A stretch of 64,000 nucleotides of DNA, from contig JAFYBN010000099.1 in NCBI GenBank assembly GCA_017540175.1, positions 24,878 to 88,877 of the forward strand. Direction: 5' to 3'. This document shows, in pieces, positions 16,941 to 24,923 of the stretch. Source of the DNA: Clostridia bacterium (GTDB lineage Bacteria > Bacillota > Clostridia > Oscillospirales > CAG-272). Under the pieces are notes generated by a model. It worked only from the letters and a program-made list of their open reading frames with translations. It was not told the origin of the DNA and did no database searches. Numbering within the stretch: position 1 is the first letter of the stretch; each line of letters starts with the position of its first letter. Made by a program: the position numbers and the translations under genes.

Positions 16941-19814
16941 ATGAAGAAGAAATGGATATGGCTGCTTTCAGCTCTGCTGCTGGCGGTTATCATTCTGCCC
17001 GCGGCTGCTTTTGCGAACGATCCGATCGAACTGTTTGCAGACGCGAATAAAGCGGAATTCAAAACAGCCGTTCTTACGGTTCCCGAGGGACAGGAGGTCG
17101 CGCTGTGGACCACCGACCCTGCCGGTATTGCCGAAGTTAACAACGGAACCGTGACCGCGAAGGCAGCCGGCACCACCGTCGTCCGCGCTCTTGCCGAGGA
17201 TAAGGACGAGGGAGGCAATTTCACCGGTTACAGCGTTATTGACTCATGGGATATTGTAGTTAAGAACCGTACGGCCGTAGAGATTAAAGTAGCAACCATG
17301 CCCACGAAGCTGGACACCTATGTCTCCGGCGACAAATTCGACAAAGCCGGCATGGTCGTCACCGTTGATTTCGACAGCACCGAAACCGAAGTCACGACGA
17401 ACTATACGGTCTCTCCCACGACCGCTCTCAGCGCGGGTACGCAGGAAATCACCGTTACTTACACGCCCAAGCCGGAGCTCACCGCTTCCTTTAACGTTAC
17501 CGTACAGGAAGTCAAGCTCGTTGACTTCATCATCGTCGATCCCCGCGATAAGTTTACCGTCGGCGACAAGCTTCCCGAGATGGGTATCGAAATTGAGCTG
17601 ATCTACAACAACGGCAAGAGACAGACCGTCGTTGCCGACGACAGCATCACGATCACCCCTTCCACGGCGCTGAAAAAGACCGATAAAACATACACCGTCA
17701 AGGTCGAAGGCGTTTCCGGCACCAAATCGAGGAATATTTCCGTGCAGGATCCGGCTCCCGTCGAATCGGTGTACAAGCTTGTCGTGTCCGGCACGCCCAC
17801 GACCAAGACCTATAAGGTCGGCGACAAATTCGACCCCAAGGGCATGACCCTCAAGATCACGAAGGACGGCGCCGATTATAAGACGCTGACCGATACCGAA
17901 GCGAAGAACGCGATCAACTACACGTTTGTAAGGGACGATCTGAACAAGACCAGCTTCAGCTTCCCGGTCAAGTACACGGTCGACGGGAAAGAGAGAACGT
18001 TTGATCCCATCTCCGTCACCGGTCTCAAGATCGAAAACAAGCTGATCGAAATTGATGTTTTATCCAGAGGTGCAGGCGTAGATTCCATCAAGCTGAACCG
18101 CACCAAATTCCCCGTCGGCTATACGGTCAGCACAAACGATGTCAAATCTATTTTTGCCACAGCCTACATCGAGAGCGAGAACAGACCGAAGAGTTTAACC
18201 ATTCAGAATGAGGATTTTGGCGAGTATGACTGGGACATCGACTTTGAGGTCCTGACCGCCGCGAGCAAGCGGAAAACCTCCCTGAACCGCCGTCACCTCA
18301 TCGAAGAGGACGACGTCACGACCAACAACAATTCCGGCAAGAAATATGTGACCCTCGCCCTCGTCATCGACGATTATATCGTTTTCTACGAGGATTATGA
18401 AGTCGGCGATTCCGCGGTTACCCTGTATTACACCCGCACCTCCACGATCATGATCGGAGTTTACGATAACCTCCGCGACTGCATCGACGACGTCAACGAC
18501 CCCGATCTCACGGCGTTTGCGCAGCTTGCGACCGTCAGCCCGTATTCCGGCACGTTCAGCATCAAGCTCGGCGAGAACCAGTCCATTTCCAGGACCTCGA
18601 TCGAGCCCAGCCGGAACCTGACGATCGATCTCAACGGCCACAAGCTCTCGCTCTACTCTACCAGCTTCTCCTTCAGCAGATCCAATACCTATTCGGTGAC
18701 CGTGACCAACACTTCCGCGACGCAGTCCCAGATCTCGTTCACCGACGCGACGAGTTATGTCCCGCTGCTCGATAAGGGCGAGAAGATCGTCTTCAAGTAC
18801 AACGCTCAGAACGATAATCTGCCCGGCGTATATACCGTCAGCATTTCCGAGGTGAAAAACGGAACCGTGACGGCGAAGCCTGCCGCGGACCGCTACGGCA
18901 GCATCCTTGTGGCGCACGGCAACGACGTCGTGTTCACGATCATCCCGGCGGCGAACTACGAAATCGATACCATCAATTACAACAAGAAAGCGGTTTCCAC
19001 GAGCGGCTCGAACTACAGCAAGGATAAGGACGGCGTCGTGACCTACACCGTCAAGGACGTCCTCGAGGACGGCACGCTCGCCGTGACCTTCAAGCAGAAG
19101 AAGGCGGAAGAGAAACCCGTGGAACAGCAGCAGCCCGCCGAAACGCCCTGGGACAACCCCTTCCGCGACGTTCCGAATAACGCGACCTACATCGACGCGA
19201 TCAAATACGTCTCGCAGAACGGTTTGATGAACGGCGTATCGGCTACCAGCTTCGAGCCGAACGGCAGCATGACCCGCGCGCAGTTCGTTACCACGCTCGG
19301 AAGAATGCACTTCAGCGATCAGAATACTGTCGCGGAAAAGTTTGAGACCGTGAAGCGGATCTACGGCACCGCTTCCCAGTTCACGGATGTCAAGTATAAC
19401 GACGCGATCGAGAATTACGGCATCAACTACGCGGTCCCCTATATCAACTGGGCGTCCAGCTGGGGCATCGTGAACGGCGTCGGCGACGGCAAGTTCGATC
19501 CCAACGCGCCGATCACGCATCAGGAAATGTACCTGATCATGCAGCGCTACGCGATGTATGTTGAGAACATCCAGATCGGCAATCTTGCGAACGTGAGACT
19601 GACCGAGCCCGACGCGAACAAGATCGGAACCGACAAGCAGGGCAATCAGTGGGGCTCCGAAGCGCGCGAGAAAGCGGAAAACGCGATCAAGTACGCAAAG
19701 CAGCAGAACTTCCTGCTTCTCTCCGGCGGCCTGATCGAGCCCTCCAAGGACGCGACCAGATACGAGCTCGCCATGTTGCTGTACAAGTTCTCCGTCAACG
19801 TGCTCGGAAACTGA
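16941..19814 (+). CDS. Large SLH-domain surface protein with Ig-like repeats
   Basis: 957 residues. A signal peptide (MKKKWIWLLSALLLAVIIL...AFA) is followed by a Big-type domain (residues 30-100) and repeated Ig-like modules opening TKLDTYVSGDKFDKAGM and TTKTYKVGDKFDPKGM (Big_3-like). A beta-helical middle and three SLH domains (about 735-790, 805-880, 890-957; FRDVPNNATYIDAIKYVSQNGLMNG is SLH1) close it. SLH domains bind pyruvylated wall polymers, so it sits on the cell surface, likely as an adhesin or S-layer component. ATG 16941 with AAAGGAAC is chosen over ATG 16902. A TATAAT lies at 16864-16869, but no good -35 was found. Confidence 0.88.
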   Translation: MKKKWIWLLSALLLAVIILPAAAFANDPIELFADANKAEFKTAVLTVPEGQEVALWTTDPAGIAEVNNGTVTAKAAGTTVVRALAEDKDEGGNFTGYSVIDSWDIVVKNRTAVEIKVATMPTKLDTYVSGDKFDKAGMVVTVDFDSTETEVTTNYTVSPTTALSAGTQEITVTYTPKPELTASFNVTVQEVKLVDFIIVDPRDKFTVGDKLPEMGIEIELIYNNGKRQTVVADDSITITPSTALKKTDKTYTVKVEGVSGTKSRNISVQDPAPVESVYKLVVSGTPTTKTYKVGDKFDPKGMTLKITKDGADYKTLTDTEAKNAINYTFVRDDLNKTSFSFPVKYTVDGKERTFDPISVTGLKIENKLIEIDVLSRGAGVDSIKLNRTKFPVGYTVSTNDVKSIFATAYIESENRPKSLTIQNEDFGEYDWDIDFEVLTAASKRKTSLNRRHLIEEDDVTTNNNSGKKYVTLALVIDDYIVFYEDYEVGDSAVTLYYTRTSTIMIGVYDNLRDCIDDVNDPDLTAFAQLATVSPYSGTFSIKLGENQSISRTSIEPSRNLTIDLNGHKLSLYSTSFSFSRSNTYSVTVTNTSATQSQISFTDATSYVPLLDKGEKIVFKYNAQNDNLPGVYTVSISEVKNGTVTAKPAADRYGSILVAHGNDVVFTIIPAANYEIDTINYNKKAVSTSGSNYSKDKDGVVTYTVKDVLEDGTLAVTFKQKKAEEKPVEQQQPAETPWDNPFRDVPNNATYIDAIKYVSQNGLMNGVSATSFEPNGSMTRAQFVTTLGRMHFSDQNTVAEKFETVKRIYGTASQFTDVKYNDAIENYGINYAVPYINWASSWGIVNGVGDGKFDPNAPITHQEMYLIMQRYAMYVENIQIGNLANVRLTEPDANKIGTDKQGNQWGSEAREKAENAIKYAKQQNFLLLSGGLIEPSKDATRYELAMLLYKFSVNVLGN

Positions 19815-19851
19815 CCGCAAGACTTTCTGAAACACAATCCAAGATGATGAA

Positions 19852-19878
19852 AAGCTCCCGCTCCGGCGGGAGTTTTTC
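19852..19878 (+). terminator. Terminator of the SLH surface protein gene
   Basis: CTCCCGC (19855-19861), loop TCCG, GCGGGAG (19866-19872), then TTTTTCTC. Confidence 0.88.
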
Positions 19879-19935
19879 TCATGGTATAACAGCCGCAGAA
19901 AAGGACAGACTATCTCGGAAAGGTGGTGAAAAAAC

Positions 19936-20451
19936 GTGAAGCGGATCCTTGCGATCCTTCTGCTCGCGGCTCAGCTTGCCGCTATCGCTCCGATCTGTTC
20001 AGCGGCAGGACTTACGGAGGAAGACCGGGAAGCTTTGACGGCGTTTGCCGCCTGCTGTCCGGAGGATCAGTTCGCGGCGCGCGTCGCATTCGCCGCGGTC
20101 GTGCTCAACCGCCTTGACGCGGAGGGCTTTGAGGACAGCATCCCCGAAGCGGTCCGGCAGCTGTGCGGGGAGCTGGGTCTGCGAACCTCGGATATATCCG
20201 ACGAAAAACTCCTGCGCGTCTCGTCCGACGCGGCGCGCTCGGCGGAGACGGGAGCGGACCCGACGGAGGGGGCACTGTTTATCCGGCTGGTTCGAGGCGC
20301 GGGCGGTTTTGATCTGCGCTTTGACGACAGCAGGGAAGAAAAGGCGCGAAAAATCAGGGAAGCGGCGTTTGCCGGGTGCGGGACGGTGATCGGCTGCGTC
20401 GGCTTTTACGGGAGCGCTTTGAAAAACGACGAGGCGGAATCCGAACGGTGA
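19936..20451 (+). CDS. Exported protein resembling a degenerate SleB/CwlJ cell-wall hydrolase
   Basis: 171 residues from a GTG start with AGGTGGTG before it. A signal peptide (RILAILLLAAQLAAIAPICSAAG) is followed by RVAFAAVVLNRLDAEGF and DSIPEAVRQL, which match the AVA-VVLNR-(4-6)-FP-T-V core of SleB/CwlJ hydrolases, and by DPTEGALF, matching DPT-GAL. The glutamate normally found in the EARGE segment just before the core is not there (ACCPEDQ instead), so activity is doubtful. SleB-type enzymes degrade spore cortex during germination. I infer descent from this family, with moderate confidence. Confidence 0.5.
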   Translation: MKRILAILLLAAQLAAIAPICSAAGLTEEDREALTAFAACCPEDQFAARVAFAAVVLNRLDAEGFEDSIPEAVRQLCGELGLRTSDISDEKLLRVSSDAARSAETGADPTEGALFIRLVRGAGGFDLRFDDSREEKARKIREAAFAGCGTVIGCVGFYGSALKNDEAESER

Positions 20452-20490
20452 TTCTTCCGCGCCCTTTCTCCCGATTCATCCGAGCAAATG

Positions 20491-20525
20491 AAAACCGCCC
20501 TCCGATCGGAAAGGCGGTTCTTTTT
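20491..20525. terminator. Bidirectional terminator between SleB-like gene and pduL
   Basis: AACCGCC (20493-20499) pairs with GGCGGTT (20513-20519). CTTTTTC follows on the plus strand, and TTTTC on the minus strand. Confidence 0.8.
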
Positions 20526-20547
20526 CCTGTTCTGTTGCGAAAGGTGC

Positions 20548-21120
20548 TCAGAGAATGACTTCCCCGTACATCGCGCCGGACGCGCAGGCGGCATTCGATT
20601 CGTCGGTGTCGATGTGCATCGCGGCCTTGAACTTCGGGCTGACGCGGACAACCACGTCGCCGAAGATCAGGGAGCGGCCGTTCGACTCGACCTTGACGGA
20701 AACGATCTGCTTGTCTTCCACGCCGAATTCGGCGGCGTCTTCGGGAGTGAAGTGGATGTGGCGCTTCGCGGCGATCACGCCTTCGCTGATCTCGATCTCA
20801 CCGCAGGGACCGATGATCTTGCACGCGCCGGAACCCGCGATGTCGCCGGATTCACGGACGGGCGCGTCGATGCCGAGCGTTCTCGCGTCTGTGAGGGAAA
20901 CCTCAACCTGCGTCGCGGAACGGGCGGGACCGAGGATCGACACCTTCGCGATGGAATTCTTCGGACCGACGACGGTCACGCGCTCTTCGCAGGCAAACTG
21001 ACCGGGCTGGGAAAGATCCTTCTTCTTCGTAAGGGTCGCGCCTTCGCCGAACAGGATCGCGATGTGCTCTTCGGTGAGATGGACGTGGCGCGCGCTGGTT
21101 TCAATCAGAACTTTTGCCAT
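20548..21120 (-). CDS. pduL: Phosphate propanoyltransferase / phosphotransacetylase (PduL-type)
   Basis: A 190-residue enzyme interconverting acyl-CoA and acyl phosphate. The two PduL zinc sites are visible as ARHVHLTEEH near residue 10 and KRHIHFTPEDA near residue 119, along with VSLTDARTLGIDAPVRESGD. The N terminus begins directly at the domain with no encapsulation peptide, and no microcompartment shell gene is nearby. It therefore most likely acts free in the cytosol as the cell's phosphotransacetylase, making acetyl-P with an acetate kinase encoded elsewhere. It has its own consensus promoter. Confidence 0.93.
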   Translation of the reverse strand: MAKVLIETSARHVHLTEEHIAILFGEGATLTKKKDLSQPGQFACEERVTVVGPKNSIAKVSILGPARSATQVEVSLTDARTLGIDAPVRESGDIAGSGACKIIGPCGEIEISEGVIAAKRHIHFTPEDAAEFGVEDKQIVSVKVESNGRSLIFGDVVVRVSPKFKAAMHIDTDESNAACASGAMYGEVIL

Positions 21121-21158
21121 GGATAATCCTCCGGAATATAGAATTCTTTATCTTGTTT

Positions 21159-21187
21159 ATTATAGCACCGATGCCCCCCGGTGTCAA
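21159..21187 (-). promoter_or_regulatory. Promoter for pduL
   Basis: On the minus strand, TTGACA (21187-21182), a 17-base spacer and TATAAT (21164-21159): a perfect match to consensus, starting 8 bases past the stop of the upstream HAD gene. Confidence 0.92.
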
Positions 21188-21195
21188 GGCTTTTT

Positions 21196-21954
21196 TCAAA
21201 GCGAAAGAATATGTTCGATGATGTCGGCAACGTCCGGGAAGACAGCCTCAGCCGCGGCTTTCAGCTCGGGGACCGCGTTTTCGACCGCGCAGCCGTGAAA
21301 GCGCGAGATCATGGCGTAGTCGTTCATGTTGTCGCCCGCGCAGAAGACGTGATCGTGAGGCACGCCGATGAGATCGGCGTAACGCGCCATGCCGGTCCCC
21401 TTGTCGACGCCGACGGGCGGCATATCGATGCAGACGCCGTTTTGGAGGGGATTGATCGTGTCCCCCCATCTCTCCTTGATCTCGGCGATGCACCGCTTCG
21501 TTTCCTCTTCGCTCTTGCACCAGGTGTTCAGCTGCGTGTACTCCGTCATGCCGTCCGCGAGCGAAATCGGTGTGAAGCGGTCCGTTCCGTCGGGATACAG
21601 TCCGTGAAAGACCGTGCGTTTCTTATAGAGAACGCATCCCATATCCGAACCGTAGACCTTTCCCACATGCTCGGCGACCCAGCGGATCTGACCGTCGTTC
21701 TTTTCGTTGACGCAGAAGACGACTTCTCCGGCGTGACTGCCCGCCGTGTTGATGAGCATCGCGCCGTTGAACGCGAGCACGAAATCGACCGGCAGCTTTT
21801 CTTCCTCGAGGCTGTCGCACATATGTGCATCGCGCCCCGTGACGACGCCGAAGAGATTCCCGGCCGCGCGGAAGGCGGCGATCGCCTCCCGGTTCCTCTC
21901 GGAAATGCCGCCCTTGCGCAGCGTCCCGTCGTAATCAGAACCCAAAATATACAT
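21196..21954 (-). CDS. HAD-superfamily phosphatase, Cof-type
   Basis: A 252-residue hydrolase. Motif I is SDYDGTL (residues 6-12), with VVTGRD near 37 as motif II and GDNMNDYAMI near 207 as motif IV. The long insert between them is the Cof-type C2 cap. Such enzymes dephosphorylate sugar phosphates, FMN precursors or PLP; the substrate cannot be read from sequence. It is the last gene of a pyk-kdgK-HAD run, 18 bases after kdgK, so a sugar-phosphate role is plausible. Confidence 0.9.
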   Translation of the reverse strand: MYILGSDYDGTLRKGGISERNREAIAAFRAAGNLFGVVTGRDAHMCDSLEEEKLPVDFVLAFNGAMLINTAGSHAGEVVFCVNEKNDGQIRWVAEHVGKVYGSDMGCVLYKKRTVFHGLYPDGTDRFTPISLADGMTEYTQLNTWCKSEEETKRCIAEIKERWGDTINPLQNGVCIDMPPVGVDKGTGMARYADLIGVPHDHVFCAGDNMNDYAMISRFHGCAVENAVPELKAAAEAVFPDVADIIEHILSL

Positions 21955-21972
21955 AAGTACTCCTTGATGTCT

Positions 21973-23010
21973 TTATCGTCTCAGGCGAACCGTTCCGTCC
22001 GAGAGCATGAGCGCTTCGACTTCCTCGGCGGAGGCGATCAGCGCGTCCCCGGGGATCGAATGCTTCAGGGCGTTTGCCGCCGCGGCGAAGCCGACGGTCT
22101 TTTCCGCGTCCCAGCCCATGAGCGAGCCGTAGATCAGCCCCGCGGAGAAGGCGTCCCCGCCGCCGATCCGGTCGACGATGCCGACCCGGTATGACCTGGA
22201 ACGGACGAAGCGATCCGTTTTTGCGTCGTACAGCGCGCCCGAGACGACGTTGACGTCCGAGGATTCACTGAGGCGCAGGGTGAGTGCGACGCGCCCTAGA
22301 TCGTAACGGGAGGCGAGGCGCTTCGCGATCTCTTCAAGCCGCGTGTCGTCCTCCTGCCTGTCCGAGTTGACGCCGAACAGGAGCGCGGCGTGTTCCTCGT
22401 TGATGACGAGGGTCGAGACGCCCGGAAGCAGGAGCTCCATAGCGGAGGAGGCCTCTTCTATTGTCCAGAGCGTCGGACGGTAGTTCACGTCGCAGAAGAC
22501 CGGAATGCTCTTTGCGCGGCAGACCGCGAGGGCATCCGAGAGGATTTCGCGAACCCCGGAGCCGAGCGCGGGGGTGATGCCCGTGAAGAAGAAAGCGGAG
22601 GCATCGGAGAAGATTTTCTCCCAGTCATAGTCTTCCCGCAGGGACTGGGCAAACGAGGAGCCGCGCCGGTCGTAGATCACTTTGGAGGGACGGAGCGACG
22701 CGCCTTTTTCGAGATAGTAGATCCCGATCCGGTCTCCGCCGCGCGCGATGAGCGAGGTGTCCGTGTCGTGCCGTCTGAGGGACGCGAGACAGGCGGAGCC
22801 GATCTCGTTCGCGGGGAGCTTCGTGACGACCGAAGCCGGCATGCCGAAGCCCGCGAGAGCCGCCGCCGCGTTCGCTTCCGCGCCGCCGAAGACGGCGTCG
22901 AAGGAAGAGGTCTGAACGAAGCGTTCGGCGCCGGGCGGGGAAAGACGGAGCAGGACTTCGCCGAAGACGACGGTTTTTCTTGTTGTCTGATTCATGATTT
23001 CACCGTTCAT
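21973..23010 (-). CDS. kdgK: PfkB-family sugar kinase, 2-keto-3-deoxygluconate kinase-like
   Basis: 345 residues. The N terminus (VVFGEVLLRLSPPG, then FGGAEANAAAALAGFG) is characteristic of KDG kinases in the PfkB family. The anion-hole and catalytic signature near the C terminus reads DRIGGGDAFSAGLIYG, with Gly in place of the commoner GAGDAF Ala. KDG kinase phosphorylates 2-keto-3-deoxygluconate from uronate breakdown; the KDPG product is cleaved to pyruvate and glyceraldehyde-3-P. The start overlaps the pyk stop (ATGA). An alternative ATG lies at 22997-22995. A fructokinase-like activity cannot be excluded. Confidence 0.8.
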   Translation of the reverse strand: MNGEIMNQTTRKTVVFGEVLLRLSPPGAERFVQTSSFDAVFGGAEANAAAALAGFGMPASVVTKLPANEIGSACLASLRRHDTDTSLIARGGDRIGIYYLEKGASLRPSKVIYDRRGSSFAQSLREDYDWEKIFSDASAFFFTGITPALGSGVREILSDALAVCRAKSIPVFCDVNYRPTLWTIEEASSAMELLLPGVSTLVINEEHAALLFGVNSDRQEDDTRLEEIAKRLASRYDLGRVALTLRLSESSDVNVVSGALYDAKTDRFVRSRSYRVGIVDRIGGGDAFSAGLIYGSLMGWDAEKTVGFAAAANALKHSIPGDALIASAEEVEALMLSDGTVRLRR

Positions 23011-24449
23011 TCGTTGCCCTTGACGATTTCGACTTTGAGAAGATTGGTGTTGCCCGGCGTCAGGACGGGCACGCCCGCCGCGATGACGACGAGATCGCCC
23101 GGCACGACGAGATCGAGCTCCTTCGCGCAGTCGACCGCGTGCAGAAGCAGGCTTTCGAGGGTGTCCTGCTTCAGGGAGAGAACCGGATATACGCCCCAGG
23201 AAAGCGCAAGCTGATGGAAGGTCTTGACAAGGGGCGTGGCGGCGACGATGGGCTGAACGGGGCGGAATTTTGACATGCGGCGCGCGCTCATGCCCGTGGT
23301 GGACAGCGTGACGATGGCCTGCGCCTTGATGTCGTTCGCCGTGATGCGGGCGGCGTCGCAGAGAGCGCCGGTCACGTCCGAGGAATCGATTTCATACTGC
23401 ATCCCGGCATAGGCGCCGAACGCAAGCGCGTCCTTTTCTGCCTGCTCCGCGATCTTCGCCATCGCGCGGACCGCGCGGAGGGGGTACTGACCGACGGCGG
23501 TCTCGCCCGACAGCATGATGGCGCTCGTCCCGTCAAATACCGCGTTCGCAACGTCGGAGATTTCCGCGCGCGTCGGGGTGGGGTGCGAAATCATGGATTC
23601 GAGCATCTGCGTGGCGGTGATGACCATCTTGCCGGACTGGTAGCACTCCTTGATGAAACGCTTCTGCAGGCCGGGCAGGCGCTCGAAGTCCACTTCCACG
23701 CCCATGTCTCCGCGGGCGACCATGATCCCGTCGGAGTGGCGCAGGATCTCGTCGAAATTGTCCACGCCCTCGAGGTTTTCGATCTTCGAGATGATTCTGA
23801 TGTTGTGTCCGCCGTGATAGTTCAGGAACTTGCGGATGCCGATCACATCCTCCTTGCAGCGCACAAAGGAGGCGGCGACGAAATCGACGTCGTTCTCGAT
23901 GCCGAAGACCAAATCGGACTTGTCCCGCTCGGACAGGTGGGGCATATCGAGATGTACGTTGGGGACGTTCACGCCCTTGCCGCTTGCGATGACCCCGCCC
24001 GCGGCGATTTTTGTGAGGATCGTGCCCGCGTTCGGATCGCACTCTTCTACGTCAAGCTCGATCGCGCCGTCGTTCAGAAGGATGCGCGTGCCCTTGCCGA
24101 TCTGCTTCGGGAGGTCGGCGTAGGTGATGTAAGCGGACGAGGCGTCGCCCTCGAAGAAGGGGTCGTCGGTCCGCAGCAGGAAGGAACCGCCGGTTACCAG
24201 CTCCGCGGAGCCGCCGGAGAATTTACCGAGACGGATCTCGGGGCCCTTCGTGTCCAGCAGGATGGCGAGCGGCACGGCGAGCTTGTCCCGCGCGGCCTTG
24301 ATGCGCTTGATGACCTCCGCGTGCTCTTCGTGCGTGCCGTGGGAGAAATTGAGCCGCGCGACGTTCATACCCGCGCGGATCATCTTTTCGATCATTTCCG
24401 GCGAGTTGGACGCCGGACCGAGCGTGCAGACGATTTTCGTTTTCAGCAT
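23007..24449 (-). CDS. pyk: Pyruvate kinase
   Basis: A 480-residue glycolytic enzyme converting PEP and ADP to pyruvate and ATP. Diagnostic blocks are KIVCTLGPASNSPEMIEKMI at the start, ARLNFSHGTHEEH, LDTKGPEIR, ISKIENLEGVDNFDEIL (active-site Lys), MVARGDMGVE and ITATQMLESM. The length corresponds to the short form without the extra C-terminal PEP-utiliser domain found in some Bacilli. It is first in an operon with kdgK and a HAD phosphatase, which links glycolysis to uronic-acid use. Confidence 0.97.
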   Translation of the reverse strand: MLKTKIVCTLGPASNSPEMIEKMIRAGMNVARLNFSHGTHEEHAEVIKRIKAARDKLAVPLAILLDTKGPEIRLGKFSGGSAELVTGGSFLLRTDDPFFEGDASSAYITYADLPKQIGKGTRILLNDGAIELDVEECDPNAGTILTKIAAGGVIASGKGVNVPNVHLDMPHLSERDKSDLVFGIENDVDFVAASFVRCKEDVIGIRKFLNYHGGHNIRIISKIENLEGVDNFDEILRHSDGIMVARGDMGVEVDFERLPGLQKRFIKECYQSGKMVITATQMLESMISHPTPTRAEISDVANAVFDGTSAIMLSGETAVGQYPLRAVRAMAKIAEQAEKDALAFGAYAGMQYEIDSSDVTGALCDAARITANDIKAQAIVTLSTTGMSARRMSKFRPVQPIVAATPLVKTFHQLALSWGVYPVLSLKQDTLESLLLHAVDCAKELDLVVPGDLVVIAAGVPVLTPGNTNLLKVEIVKGNE

Positions 24450-24480
24450 GATAAAATCCCCCTGCGTTTTGTTTCACTTC

Positions 24481-24510
24481 ATTATAGCATATCATCCCCG
24501 CCTCTGTAAA
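24481..24510 (-). promoter_or_regulatory. Promoter for the pyk operon
   Basis: On the minus strand, TTTACA (24510-24505), an 18-base spacer and TATAAT (24486-24481), 31 bases upstream of the pyk ATG. Confidence 0.75.
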
Positions 24511-24655
24511 CCTCTGCGCGTCATTTTTCGGCGAAAAACCGCGCGGACGCGGAGGGCAGGGCGGCGGAAATACAAAGGGAAGGCGGCGGAACTGTGGGGC
24601 AGGAAGCAGAACACGGGGGAAAAGCAAGGAAAAGAAATTTTTTTTGAAAAACCCC

Positions 24656-24684
24656 TTGACAAAGACGCCGTTCTCTGCTATAAT
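24656..24684 (+). promoter_or_regulatory. Promoter for tRNA-Thr
   Basis: TTGACA (24656-24661), a 17-base spacer and TATAAT (24679-24684), perfect consensus, 31 bases before the tRNA. Confidence 0.92.
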
Positions 24685-24715
24685 ATCACACGTTGACAGC
24701 GGCGACGCTCTCAAT

Positions 24716-24788
24716 GCTAATATGGCTCAGCTGGTAGAGCACGTCCTTGGTAAGGACGGGGTCCCCGGTTCGAATCCGGGTATTAGCT
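24716..24788 (+). tRNA. tRNA-Thr (anticodon GGT)
   Basis: A complete cloverleaf: acceptor GCTAATA/TATTAGC, D stem GCTC/GAGC, anticodon stem CGTCC/GGACG with loop TTGGTAA (anticodon GGT), T stem CCCGG/CCGGG with loop TTCGAAT. The discriminator base is T. The gene does not encode the 3' CCA; TGA follows instead, so a CCA-adding enzyme is needed. A terminator follows 7 bases later. Confidence 0.97.
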
Positions 24789-24795
24789 TGAAAAC

Positions 24796-24827
24796 AGGCA
24801 CTCAGAAATGAGTGCCTCTTTCATTTT
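24796..24827 (+). terminator. Terminator of tRNA-Thr
   Basis: AGGCACTCA, loop GAAA, TGAGTGCCT (24796-24817), then CTTTCATTTT. Confidence 0.9.
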
Positions 24828-24863
24828 CCCTGATATGATTCAAAACATACTCTAAACACGCGA

Positions 24864-24910
24864 AAAGCGGCAGCCGCGCGGCCCCGTTAAAGGGAAGCGG
24901 CTGCCGCTTT
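24864..24910 (-). terminator. Terminator of the HAD/solute-binding/GH109-like operon
   Basis: AAAGCGGCAGCCGC (24864-24877) pairs perfectly with GCGGCTGCCGCTTT (24897-24910), 14 bases. Confidence 0.8.
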
Positions 24911-24923
24911 CAAGCGGATTCGA

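Noticed and set aside
18195-19835. 546-codon minus-strand frame opposite the SLH protein
   Set aside because: The plus-strand reading has a signal peptide and SLH domains; the minus reading has shadow composition.
20548-21120. Bacterial microcompartment locus
   Set aside because: pduL is the only related gene; no shell proteins, and no encapsulation peptide at the N terminus.
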